This document shows positions 1 to 5,982 of a stretch of DNA of 5,982 nt, one piece after another. A program made the translations under genes and the position numbers. Source of the DNA: Hyphomicrobiales bacterium (GTDB taxonomy: Bacteria > Pseudomonadota > Alphaproteobacteria > Rhizobiales > JAJFHB01); assembly GCA_021775795.1 (NCBI GenBank), contig JAJFHB010000138.1:1-5982 (forward strand). The letters are read 5' to 3'. The notes beneath the pieces were generated by a model. It made no database searches. It was not told the DNA's origin and worked only from the letters and a program-made list of their open reading frames with translations. Positions within the stretch are counted from its first letter, which is position 1; each line of letters begins with the position of its first letter.

Positions 1-1383
1 GCGGACAGCCGCGAGGTCAGCGAGGGTTTTCTTTTTGCGGCAATGCCGGGAACGCAGACGGATGGTGCGAAGTTTGTTGCCGCAGCCATCGCGAATGGTG
101 CTGCAGCAATTCTTGGTCCTGAAAGTGCTCTGGAAAGCGTAAACGGTGCTGCCACCTGCATCGTTGCAGAGAATCCGCGCCGCGCATTTGCCCTGGCTGC
201 AGCGAGATTTTATGGAATTCAACCGGAAATTTCTGTTGGCGTAACGGGAACGAACGGCAAGACATCCGTTGCGTCATTCCTGCGGCAGATCTGGCAGGTT
301 CTGGGACACGGTGCGGCCAGCATCGGCACCGTCGGCGTGATGATGCCGGAAGAAACGATCGAACTTGCTCACACAACGCCCGATCCGGTAGTCCTCCACA
401 AGATCCTTCGAGATCTGGTCGAAAAGCGGGTTGAGCACGTCGCGATCGAAGTTTCGAGCCACGGACTTGTGCAATGCCGCACGGACGGCGTTCGCTTTTC
501 AGCAGCGGCGTTCACGAACATCACCCGAGACCATCTTGACTACCATGCAACGTTTGAGGAATATTTCGCCGCAAAGATGCGCCTGTTTTCCGAACTGCTT
601 GCTCCCGGTGCCGGGGCCGTGATCAATGCGGACTGTCCGGAAGCGGGCGAGGTGATCGCGATTTGCCGGGCACGTGAACTCAACGTTTGCTCTGTGGGAG
701 AAAACGGCCAGTCTCTGCGCCTGGTGAAACATGAGCGGCATGGTATGGGCTATGCCATCAGCGTCGAATGCGATGACCGCATGCACGAAATTCTCCTGCC
801 GCTGGTCGGAGAGTTTCAAATCTCCAATGCCCTGGTTGCGGCTGGTCTGGCAATTTCCACCGGTGCACCGGTGGATTATGCCCTGCGTGCGCTGGAGCGG
901 CTCCGCGGCGCCAAGGGTCGCATGGATATGGTGGATATGACGGACACAGGTGCCCCGGTGTTTGTGGATTTCGCCCATACGCCAGACGCGCTCGCAAACG
1001 CTTTGTCGGCGCTTCGGCCCTATGCCTCCAAACGGCTCGTCGTAGTATTCGGTTGCGGTGGCGACAGAGACCGAGGCAAGCGACCTCAGATGGGAGAAGT
1101 TGCAACCAGACTTTCTGATCTGGCCATTGTTACAGACGATAATCCACGCACCGAAGATGCGGCCTCGATCAGAAGTGATATTCTGACGGCGTGCCCCGAT
1201 GCCCTTGAAATCGGCGATCGCGCAAGCGCGATAGCGGAAGGCATAAAGCTTTTGCAAGAAGGTGATGTTTTGGTGATCGCCGGTAAGGGGCATGAAAGCG
1301 GGCAGGAAATAGACGGTGTGAAGCACCCGTTCAGTGATCATGATGTGGCGCGGTCTGTACTGCGGGAGGCTTGTAATGCCTGA
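1..1383 (+). CDS. murE: UDP-MurNAc-L-Ala-D-Glu:meso-diaminopimelate ligase MurE (5' end outside window)
   Basis: Cytoplasmic ATP-dependent Mur ligase that adds the third stem-peptide residue to UDP-MurNAc-L-Ala-D-Glu. The frame is open from base 1 and reads ADSREVSEGFLFAA at once, the conserved N-terminal uridine-nucleotide-binding motif, so the ATG at 43 is internal and the true start lies upstream, perhaps 25-40 residues away. In window numbering (460 residues) the motifs are the P-loop TGTNGKTS at 82-89, TTPDP at about 125-129, TRDHLDYH at about 175-182, a lysine in EEYFAAK at 192 (the carbamylated lysine position of the family), and the C-terminal domain with DNPR at 380-383 and GKGHE at 428-432. 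DNPR is typical of meso-DAP-adding MurE rather than lysine-adding enzymes, so a DAP-type wall is inferred. The C-terminus is complete, and the stop overlaps the start of murF, which implies translational coupling. No frameshift or missing motif is seen. Confidence 0.97.
   Translation, partial: ADSREVSEGFLFAAMPGTQTDGAKFVAAAIANGAAAILGPESALESVNGAATCIVAENPRRAFALAAARFYGIQPEISVGVTGTNGKTSVASFLRQIWQVLGHGAASIGTVGVMMPEETIELAHTTPDPVVLHKILRDLVEKRVEHVAIEVSSHGLVQCRTDGVRFSAAAFTNITRDHLDYHATFEEYFAAKMRLFSELLAPGAGAVINADCPEAGEVIAICRARELNVCSVGENGQSLRLVKHERHGMGYAISVECDDRMHEILLPLVGEFQISNALVAAGLAISTGAPVDYALRALERLRGAKGRMDMVDMTDTGAPVFVDFAHTPDALANALSALRPYASKRLVVVFGCGGDRDRGKRPQMGEVATRLSDLAIVTDDNPRTEDAASIRSDILTACPDALEIGDRASAIAEGIKLLQEGDVLVIAGKGHESGQEIDGVKHPFSDHDVARSVLREACNA
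856..875. repeat. Perfect 20-bp palindrome inside murE
   Basis: TCCACCGGTG is followed directly by its reverse complement CACCGGTGGA, giving a perfect palindrome with no spacer, centred on GTGCAC. It can also be read as ACCGGTGC followed by ACCGGTG, a short direct repeat of a self-complementary core. It encodes the ISTGAPVDY stretch of MurE and keeps the frame. The symmetry is certain; any function beyond coding is unknown. Confidence 0.6.
1364..1369 (+). promoter_or_regulatory. Ribosome binding site of murF
   Basis: GGGAGG lies inside the end of murE, six bases before the ATG at 1376. It is a strong match to the Shine-Dalgarno sequence at suitable spacing. It decides the murF start in favour of 1376 over the in-frame ATG at 1334, which would add 14 residues (MIMMWRGLYCGRLV) unlike any MurF N-terminus and would deepen the overlap with murE. 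Confidence 0.75.
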
Positions 1384-2812
1384 CGCCCCCTTGTGGACTG
1401 CTGATGAATTCCTTGCAGCCGTGAGTGGCGATCTGACCGGAAGCTTCACGGCTGATGCGAACGGCGTTTCCATTGACAGCCGCTCGCTGGAACCGGGCGA
1501 CATCTTTTTTGCAATTTTGGGTGATCGCCTCGATGGTCATCACTATGTCCGGACGGCACTTGAAGCGGGTGCATCGATTGCCGTTGTTTCTCGGGTTGAC
1601 GATGACATGCTTGCCGCCGGGCCGGTGCTGGTTGTCGATGACACACTGAAGGCAATGGAACAACTGGCCCATGCCGCCCGCGCGCGCTTCAAAGGCCAGG
1701 CAGTTGCTGTTACCGGCAGCGTCGGCAAGACGAGTTCGAAAGAAGCCCTGAAACATTGTCTTTCGCGTCAGGGCAAGACGCATGCTGCGACCGCCTCTTT
1801 CAATAACCACTGGGGCGTGCCGCTCACCCTGTCACGCTTGCCGCGCGATGCGGTCTATGGGGTATTCGAAGTGGGGATGAACCACCCTGGTGAAATCACC
1901 CCGCTGACAAAAATGATTATCCCGCATGTGGCCATCATCACCACGATTGAAGCCGTACACATTGGGGCATTTTCGAGTGTTGAAGAGATCGCAGATGCCA
2001 AGGCAGAAATATTCGCGGGCGTAGCTCCAGGTGGTGTCGCGATACTGAACGCCGATAATCCGCACTTTAGCCGCCTCAAGGCAGCAGCGGAGAGTTCAGG
2101 GATTGGCCAGATTGTGAGTTTTGGAACACAGGAGGCGTGCAATTCCAGGCTTCTCGATATTGCCCTGCATAACGAGTGTTCCTGTATCACCGCAAATATC
2201 TGTGGCCATGAACTGACTTACAGACTTGGAATGCCCGGCCGCCACATGGCCATTAACAGTCTGGCGGTCCTTGCCGCCATTGAGCTCTTGGGGGCAGACC
2301 TTGCTATGGCCGCTCTCGCACTGGCCGAAATGAGCCCTGCGAAAGGCCGGGGCGCACGGCTTGAACTTTCGATGAGCAACGGCACTGCGACGTTGATTGA
2401 TGAAAGCTATAACGCCAATCCTGCCTCCATGCGGGCAGCACTTGCCCTGTTGGGATTATCGTCACCGGGGCGAGGTGGCAGGCGTATTGCCGTCATGGGC
2501 GACATGCTTGAGCTTGGTCCGACGTCGATCGATTTGCATGCGAAACTGGCTGACGATGTGGCCTTGGCGCAAACGGATCTGGTTTTTGCCTGTGGCGACC
2601 ATATGAAAGCGCTCTGGGACTGCCTTCCTTTGGAGCGGCAGGGCGCTTATGCTGTGTCTTCCGATAAACTTGAAGCGGGACTGCTTGCTGCGGTCAGGAG
2701 CGGTGATGTGATTATGGTGAAGGGATCTCTTGGCTCGCGCATGGGTCCTCTGGTTGAGGCTCTGTGCAAGCGTTATCCTGAAGCCGAAGGGGAGGCCAGC
2801 CCATCAATTTAA
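1376..2812 (+). CDS. murF: UDP-MurNAc-tripeptide:D-alanyl-D-alanine ligase MurF
   Basis: Cytoplasmic Mur ligase that joins the D-Ala-D-Ala dipeptide to UDP-MurNAc-tripeptide, making the UDP-MurNAc-pentapeptide used by MraY. The predicted protein has 478 residues, slightly longer than the E. coli enzyme (about 450), as is usual in Alphaproteobacteria. The ATG at 1376 is chosen for its GGGAGG site and because the protein then opens MPDAPLWTADEFLAA, as related MurFs do. Visible motifs are DSRSLEPGDIFFAI from D34, the P-loop TGSVGKTS at 113-120, NNHWGVPLTL at 143-152, EVGMNHPGEI at 165-174, ADAKAEIF with K209 at the family's carbamylated-lysine position, NADNPHF in the central domain, and DESYNANPASM followed by VMGDMLELG in the C-terminal domain. 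It overlaps murE by eight bases (ATGCCTGA), so the two are probably coupled in translation. The gene is intact. Unlike its neighbours it is followed by a 132-base gap. Confidence 0.97.
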   Translation: MPDAPLWTADEFLAAVSGDLTGSFTADANGVSIDSRSLEPGDIFFAILGDRLDGHHYVRTALEAGASIAVVSRVDDDMLAAGPVLVVDDTLKAMEQLAHAARARFKGQAVAVTGSVGKTSSKEALKHCLSRQGKTHAATASFNNHWGVPLTLSRLPRDAVYGVFEVGMNHPGEITPLTKMIIPHVAIITTIEAVHIGAFSSVEEIADAKAEIFAGVAPGGVAILNADNPHFSRLKAAAESSGIGQIVSFGTQEACNSRLLDIALHNECSCITANICGHELTYRLGMPGRHMAINSLAVLAAIELLGADLAMAALALAEMSPAKGRGARLELSMSNGTATLIDESYNANPASMRAALALLGLSSPGRGGRRIAVMGDMLELGPTSIDLHAKLADDVALAQTDLVFACGDHMKALWDCLPLERQGAYAVSSDKLEAGLLAAVRSGDVIMVKGSLGSRMGPLVEALCKRYPEAEGEASPSI

Positions 2813-2856
2813 CGGCTGCACCTTGTGTATTATTCGTTTGCCGTGCTGTTGCGTAT

Positions 2857-2898
2857 CACCGCGATTCATTTGATACAGAGCGATAACAAGTGGCGGTG
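2857..2898 (+). promoter_or_regulatory. Candidate RNA stem-loop upstream of mraY
   Basis: CACCGC (2857-2862) can pair with GCGGTG (2893-2898). Directly inside it CATTTG (2867-2872) can pair with CAAGTG (2887-2892), with one G-U pair. The result is a 12-bp stem with a four-base bulge (GATT) on the 5' side and a 14-base loop. A run of five T begins six bases after the stem, which is too far for a textbook terminator but leaves weak attenuation possible. The pairing is read from the sequence; folding in the cell and any role are inference. Confidence 0.35.
2863..2867. promoter_or_regulatory. GANTC site (candidate CcrM methylation site) upstream of mraY
   Basis: GATTC matches GANTC, the target of the cell-cycle methyltransferase CcrM found in most Alphaproteobacteria. 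By eye I count only about six GANTC sites in the window, and this is the only one outside coding sequence. In Caulobacter, GANTC methylation in promoters affects transcription of division genes such as ftsZ. A similar role here is inference and needs CcrM to be present in the organism. Confidence 0.35.
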
Positions 2899-2944
2899 TG
2901 AAATTTTTCACTGATGCTACCTCTATCAAGGCCCATTTAGTCTT

Positions 2945-4033
2945 ATGCTGCACCATTTTCTGGTAGACCTGAGCGATCAGGTTTCAATTTTCAACGTATT
3001 TCGTTATCTGACATTCCGCACGGGCGGCGCCATCATGACCGCGCTGCTGTTCGTCTTTCTGTTCGGCCCGGCGCTGATCAATGCCTTGCGCGTACGGCAA
3101 GGCAAGGGGCAACCGATCAGAGACGACGGGCCCGAGCGGCACATCCTTGAAAAACAGGGTACGCCGACGATGGGCGGCCTAATGATCCTCAGCGGCATAA
3201 CGGTTGCGACGGTTCTCTGGGCGGATTTGTCGAACCCGTATGTCTGGATCGTTCTTCTTGTCACGATTGGCTTTGGATTGGTGGGTCTTTACGACGACTA
3301 TCTCAAGGTCTCGCGTGCTTCCACTGGTGGTTTCTCGGGCAAGGTGAAATTTTCCATCGAGTGCCTCATGGCGGTTGCTGCGTGTTATGCGCTGTCATCG
3401 ATTGGCACCGATAGTTTTTCGACCTCTCTGGTGTTGCCGTTCTTCAAGACAGCTGTTTATGACCTGGGATGGTTTTTCCTGGTTTTCGGGGCGTTCGTCA
3501 TTGTTGGTGCGGGAAACTCGGTAAACCTCACTGACGGCCTTGATGGCCTTGCCATCGTGCCGGTCATGATCGCCGGTGCAAGCTTCGGCCTGATCGCCTA
3601 TCTGGCGGGTAACGCTGTGTTCTCCGAGTATCTTCAGATTCATTTTGTCAAAGGCTCTGGCGAACTGGCGGTTCTTTGCGGCGCTTTGCTGGGAGCGGGC
3701 CTTGGCTTCCTCTGGTTCAACGCACCACCGGCCATGATCTTTATGGGCGATACCGGCTCCTTGTCCCTTGGCGGCGCCCTGGGTGCCATTGCCGTTGCAA
3801 CCAAGCATGAGTTTGTGCTCGCCATCATCGGCGGGTTGTTCGTGCTGGAGGCCGTGTCTGTCATTGTTCAGGTGGCATCTTTCAAACTGACCGGAAAACG
3901 AATATTCCGAATGGCCCCACTGCATCATCATTTTGAACAAAAGGGCTGGGCGGAAGCCACCATCGTCGTGCGCTTCTGGATTATCGCCGTTGTCCTCGCT
4001 CTTGTCGGTCTTGCGACGTTGAAACTGAGATAA
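2945..4033 (+). CDS. mraY: Phospho-N-acetylmuramoyl-pentapeptide-transferase MraY
   Basis: Integral inner-membrane enzyme that transfers phospho-MurNAc-pentapeptide from UDP to undecaprenyl phosphate, giving lipid I, the first membrane step of peptidoglycan synthesis. The protein has 362 residues, close to the E. coli length of 360. About ten hydrophobic segments are visible, roughly at 24-45, 76-93, 98-116, 136-152, 174-190, 201-221, 239-258, 272-286, 289-311 and 340-358. Catalytic and Mg-binding motifs are present: D117-D118 in [17 protein letters not shown] from N194, D269 in FMGDTGSL, and the triple histidine H327-H329 in [13 protein letters not shown]. The N-terminal [10 protein letters not shown] and RNDGPE-like RDDGPE motifs also fit. 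The ATG at 2945 is the expected start, since a stop at 2912-2914 closes the frame upstream with no other ATG, GTG or TTG between. Its Shine-Dalgarno is poor: the best candidate is AAGG at 2928-2931, 13 bases away. murD follows after four bases. Confidence 0.97.
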   Translation: MLHHFLVDLSDQVSIFNVFRYLTFRTGGAIMTALLFVFLFGPALINALRVRQGKGQPIRDDGPERHILEKQGTPTMGGLMILSGITVATVLWADLSNPYVWIVLLVTIGFGLVGLYDDYLKVSRASTGGFSGKVKFSIECLMAVAACYALSSIGTDSFSTSLVLPFFKTAVYDLGWFFLVFGAFVIVGAGNSVNLTDGLDGLAIVPVMIAGASFGLIAYLAGNAVFSEYLQIHFVKGSGELAVLCGALLGAGLGFLWFNAPPAMIFMGDTGSLSLGGALGAIAVATKHEFVLAIIGGLFVLEAVSVIVQVASFKLTGKRIFRMAPLHHHFEQKGWAEATIVVRFWIIAVVLALVGLATLKLR

Positions 4034-4037
4034 AAAC

Positions 4038-5411
4038 ATGATCCCGGTAAGGTCCTTCGCCGGGCGTACGGTGGCCGTATTTGGCCTCGGCCGCAGCGGG
4101 CTGGCATCCATTGACGCGCTCATTGCGGGAGGTGCGAGGGTCATCGCCTGGGATGATTCAGAAGCGCCCAGAGAGACTGCGCTTGCCCGGGGAGTGGACC
4201 TGCAGGACTTGCGCTCGGTAGATTTTTCAGCGGTTGACGCGTTGCTTCTGTCTCCCGGCGTGCCGCTGACGCACCCTGAGCCACACTGGACTGTTCGGCG
4301 CGCTCTCGAACACGATGTACCGATCATTGGTGACACGGAGTTGTTGGTGCGCGAGCTTAAGGGCCGCGCCACGCTTGTTGCCATCACAGGAACCAATGGC
4401 AAGTCCACAACGACAATGCTCATCGGCCATCTGCTTGAGGCCTGCGGGTTTGATGTGCGGTTGGGCGGCAACATTGGAACGCCTGTTTTGACGCTTGATA
4501 TTCCAATTGAATCAAGTGTTTACGTGGTTGAATTCTCGTCTTACCAGATCGACCTTACACCCTCGCTGGCACCAGAAGTTGCGTTGTTGCTGAACATCGC
4601 CCCGGATCATCTGGATCGCCATGGCACCCTGGAAAATTATGCCGCCGTGAAAGCCCGCATCTTCTCGCAACAGGGGTCTGCAGATACAGCAGTTGTGGGC
4701 GATGACGATGATCTCAGTCGCGCCATCGCGTCGGGACTTGGTCGCTGTTGCAGGATTTCAGGTGATCACAAAGTGGATGAGGGCATGTTCGTCGAGGACC
4801 ATAAGGTGTTCATCGCGGACACATCAGGCACGCGGCAGATCGCTGACCTGAACGGTATCCCAACTTTGCGTGGCAAGCATAATGGTCAGAACGCAGCGGC
4901 TGCGATTGCTGCTGTTCTCAGTCTGGGTGTGCGCGAAAAGCAGTTACAGGACGCGCTTTCTTCGTTCGGTGGGCTAGCACACCGAATGGAAGAAGTCGGG
5001 CGCGTGGGGGAAGTCCTGTTTGTCAACGACAGCAAAGCCACCAATTCAGATGCTGCGGCATGTGCTCTTTCGTCGTTTGAGCACATTTTCTGGATCGCTG
5101 GAGGGCAAGCAAAGTCGGGAGGTATCCAAAATCTTAAGGAGTTTTTTCCAAAGATTGAGAAAGCTTACTTGATCGGCGATGCAGCCGGGCAATTTGCGGA
5201 CACGCTTGAGGGTGACGCTGTGGTTGAACAATGCGGAACTCTGGAGCGTGCGGTTGCGGCTGCAGCGCACGATGCAGAGGCGTACGATGGGGAAGCGGTG
5301 GTGTTGCTTTCTCCTGCCTGCGCTTCGTTTGATCAATTCGCGAATTTTGAAATTCGCGGGGAGGCCTTTCGGCAAGCGGTACATGCCGTGCCGGGAGTTG
5401 AAAAGTCATAA
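4038..5411 (+). CDS. murD: UDP-N-acetylmuramoyl-L-alanine:D-glutamate ligase MurD
   Basis: Cytoplasmic Mur ligase that adds D-glutamate to UDP-MurNAc-L-Ala, making the substrate of MurE. The protein has 457 residues, somewhat longer than E. coli MurD (438). The N-terminal domain starts with the glycine-rich TVAVFGLGRSGLAS (about 11-24) that binds the uridine nucleotide. The central domain has the P-loop TGTNGKST at 117-124, GGNIGTP, the VEFSSYQID and NIAPDHLDRHGTLENYAAVKARIF stretch with K205 at the carbamylated-lysine position, and HNGQNAAAA. The C-terminal domain has DSKATN at 331-336 and SPACASFDQFANFEIRGEAF from S425, both expected at the glutamate and UDP-MurNAc-Ala site. The start is four bases after the mraY stop, with only a weak purine run (TGAGA) overlapping the mraY end, so coupled translation is likely. 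The stop codon adjoins the ribosome binding site of ftsW. No defect is visible. Confidence 0.97.
   Translation: MIPVRSFAGRTVAVFGLGRSGLASIDALIAGGARVIAWDDSEAPRETALARGVDLQDLRSVDFSAVDALLLSPGVPLTHPEPHWTVRRALEHDVPIIGDTELLVRELKGRATLVAITGTNGKSTTTMLIGHLLEACGFDVRLGGNIGTPVLTLDIPIESSVYVVEFSSYQIDLTPSLAPEVALLLNIAPDHLDRHGTLENYAAVKARIFSQQGSADTAVVGDDDDLSRAIASGLGRCCRISGDHKVDEGMFVEDHKVFIADTSGTRQIADLNGIPTLRGKHNGQNAAAAIAAVLSLGVREKQLQDALSSFGGLAHRMEEVGRVGEVLFVNDSKATNSDAAACALSSFEHIFWIAGGQAKSGGIQNLKEFFPKIEKAYLIGDAAGQFADTLEGDAVVEQCGTLERAVAAAAHDAEAYDGEAVVLLSPACASFDQFANFEIRGEAFRQAVHAVPGVEKS
5339..5358. repeat. Near-perfect 20-bp inverted repeat near the 3' end of murD
   Basis: CGCGAATTT and AAATTCGCG are exact reverse complements separated by two bases (TG). 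The repeat lies in the codons for the conserved FANFEIRG motif of MurD, so much of the sequence is fixed by the protein. The symmetry is certain. A role as an RNA hairpin or protein site about 50-70 bases before the murD stop is speculative. Confidence 0.5.
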
Positions 5412-5416
5412 GGGGA
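5411..5416 (+). promoter_or_regulatory. Ribosome binding site of ftsW
   Basis: AGGGGA begins at the last base of the murD stop codon and ends eight bases before the GTG at 5425. It supports GTG as the ftsW start. The ATG at 5417 directly after it is in another frame, too close for initiation, and meets a stop after three codons. Confidence 0.65.
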
Positions 5417-5424
5417 ATGGGACT

Positions 5425-5982
5425 GTGAGCATCATCGGACGCACAGACCGGGGCCTACTAGCGGACTGGTGGTGGACAGTCGACCGCTGGATGCTGGCTG
5501 CGTCGCTGTTCCTCATGATCTATGGCGTGTTGTTGTGCCTGGCGGCAAGCCCGCCCGTGGCCGAACGCCTCAATCTTGGCGAGTATCACTTCTTCATTCG
5601 GCAGATGATCTATCTGGTGCCGGCCGTTTTCGTTCTGGTGGGGGCATCATTTCTGACGCCGCGACAACTGCGCCGGGTCTGTCTTGGCATCGGCGCTGTG
5701 GGATTTTCGCTTTTGATTCTGACACTTTTTATCGGTCCTGAAGTGAAAGGCGCGACGCGCTGGATCAATCTTGGGCCCTTTTCGATACAGCCTTCCGAAT
5801 TCCTGAAGCCCGCGTTTGTGGTGCTGTCAGCCTGGCTGTTCGCGGAAAGCATTCAACGACCGGAAATGCCCGGTCGTGTCCTGGCGACGCTCCTCTTTCT
5901 GTTCTTCGTGACCCTGCTTGTTATGCAGCCCGACTACGGTCAAACGGTTTTGGTTACCGCCGTTTGGGGCCTGATGCTGTTG
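5425..5982 (+). CDS. ftsW: SEDS-family peptidoglycan glycosyltransferase FtsW (3' end outside window)
   Basis: Septal SEDS protein that polymerises glycan strands from lipid II together with its partner transpeptidase FtsI. The first 186 residues are visible, about half of the usual 380-400. The proposed start is GTG, giving MSIIGRTDRGLLADWWWTVDRWM, which resembles the short cytoplasmic N-terminus of rhizobial FtsW. Hydrophobic segments follow at about 22-42, 60-77, 86-103, 127-140 and 152-166, with another starting near 173. Family motifs are GPEVKGATRWINLG from G104, QPSEFLK at 122-128 and QPDYGQT at 168-174. The catalytic aspartate of SEDS proteins lies in a later extracellular loop and is not in the window. 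Position after murD in a dcw cluster separates FtsW from the paralogue RodA, which shares these motifs but lies with mrdA/mreB genes. The reading frame is open to the last base. Confidence 0.95.
   Translation, partial: MSIIGRTDRGLLADWWWTVDRWMLAASLFLMIYGVLLCLAASPPVAERLNLGEYHFFIRQMIYLVPAVFVLVGASFLTPRQLRRVCLGIGAVGFSLLILTLFIGPEVKGATRWINLGPFSIQPSEFLKPAFVVLSAWLFAESIQRPEMPGRVLATLLFLFFVTLLVMQPDYGQTVLVTAVWGLMLL

Larger units (their letters stand above)
2813..2944 (+). other. murF-mraY intergenic region
   Basis: These 132 bases form the only sizeable non-coding stretch. No convincing gene or RNA gene is visible. The region holds an imperfect stem-loop (2857-2898), a GANTC site (2863-2867) and a second short hairpin at 2898-2911 (GTGAAA, TT, TTTCAC). 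Promoter-like hexamers are weak: TATTAT at 2828-2833 has no matching -35 box, and TTGCGT at 2849-2854 is spaced 17 bases from GATACA at 2872-2877, with only three matches to consensus in each hexamer. An internal promoter for mraY-murD-ftsW is possible but not shown. No classical intrinsic terminator (GC-rich stem followed directly by a T run) is seen, so read-through from murF is expected. Confidence 0.6.

Noticed and set aside
43..45. ATG at 43 as the murE start
   Set aside because: The frame is open to base 1 and encodes the conserved ADSREV...LFAA motif upstream of this methionine.
1217..1232. Inverted repeat ATCGCGC-AA-GCGCGAT in murE
   Set aside because: A seven-base stem in GC-rich coding sequence is expected by chance in a window of this size, and nothing else marks the place.
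1334..1375. Upstream ATG extending MurF by 14 residues
   Set aside because: The added residues do not resemble MurF, no Shine-Dalgarno supports it, and ATG 1376 has GGGAGG at correct spacing and the expected N-terminus.
499..1503. Open frame of 334 codons on the minus strand across murE and the start of murF
   Set aside because: It lies wholly antisense to clear murE and murF coding sequence, the translation has no recognisable domain and an unnatural composition, and long antisense frames are common in genes with GC-biased codons.
2809..2830. CtrA box (TTAA-N7-TTAA) at the murF stop
   Set aside because: There is one TTAA at 2809-2812 but no second half seven bases on.
2857..2911. Intrinsic terminator after murF
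   Set aside because: The stem is bulged with a large loop, and the T run starts six bases later and is only five long, inside another hairpin. It is listed only as a candidate structure.
3083..3103. Inverted repeat GCCTTGC / GCAAGGC with seven-base loop in mraY
   Set aside because: It is short, within the conserved ALRVRQGKG coding stretch, and has no T run or other regulatory context.
3395..4474. Open frame of 359 codons on the minus strand across mraY and murD
   Set aside because: It is antisense to two well-supported genes, spans their junction, and gives a low-complexity, charged translation with no domain I recognise.
5469..5741. Plus-strand open frame of 90 codons inside ftsW
   Set aside because: It is in another frame from ftsW, which shows clear SEDS motifs and membrane segments over the same bases.

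Overview
The window is a stretch of the division and cell-wall (dcw) cluster of an alphaproteobacterium, most likely of the order Hyphomicrobiales (Rhizobiales). Five genes lie on the plus strand: murE (5' end cut), murF, mraY, murD and ftsW (3' end cut). The gene order, the wording of the protein motifs (MurF 'NNHWGVPLTL', MraY 'FRTGGA' and a C-terminal 'LKLR', FtsW N-terminus 'ADWWWTVDRW' and 'QPDYGQT') and a moderately high G+C content support this placement. I cannot name a genus. All assignments come from recognising motifs by eye; no database was searched.

Layout: murE enters from the left and stops at 1383. murF starts inside the end of murE (8-base overlap) and stops at 2812. A 132-base non-coding gap (2813-2944) follows, the only gap longer than 13 bases. 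It holds a candidate stem-loop, a GANTC site and at best weak promoter-like hexamers. mraY (2945-4033) and murD (4038-5411) are 4 bases apart. ftsW starts at a GTG at 5425, 13 bases after the murD stop, and runs off the right edge. Nothing supports a gene on the minus strand, and I see no RNA gene, CRISPR array, insertion sequence or phage gene.

The genes act in sequence. In the cytoplasm MurD adds D-Glu, MurE adds (by motif) meso-diaminopimelate, and MurF adds D-Ala-D-Ala to UDP-MurNAc-peptide. MraY transfers phospho-MurNAc-pentapeptide to undecaprenyl phosphate in the membrane, giving lipid I. FtsW is the SEDS glycan polymerase that uses the finished lipid II at the septum. From the known alphaproteobacterial order, the rest of the cluster (rsmH, ftsL and ftsI to the left; murG, murC, murB, ddlB, ftsQ, ftsA and ftsZ to the right) is expected outside the window; that is inference.

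I found no undescribed system. This is a conserved core region with intact genes and no missing catalytic residue in the parts visible. The points worth a second look are small: the structured murF-mraY gap with its GANTC site, a perfect 20-bp palindrome inside murE, a near-perfect one inside murD, and the start-site details of murF, mraY and ftsW.
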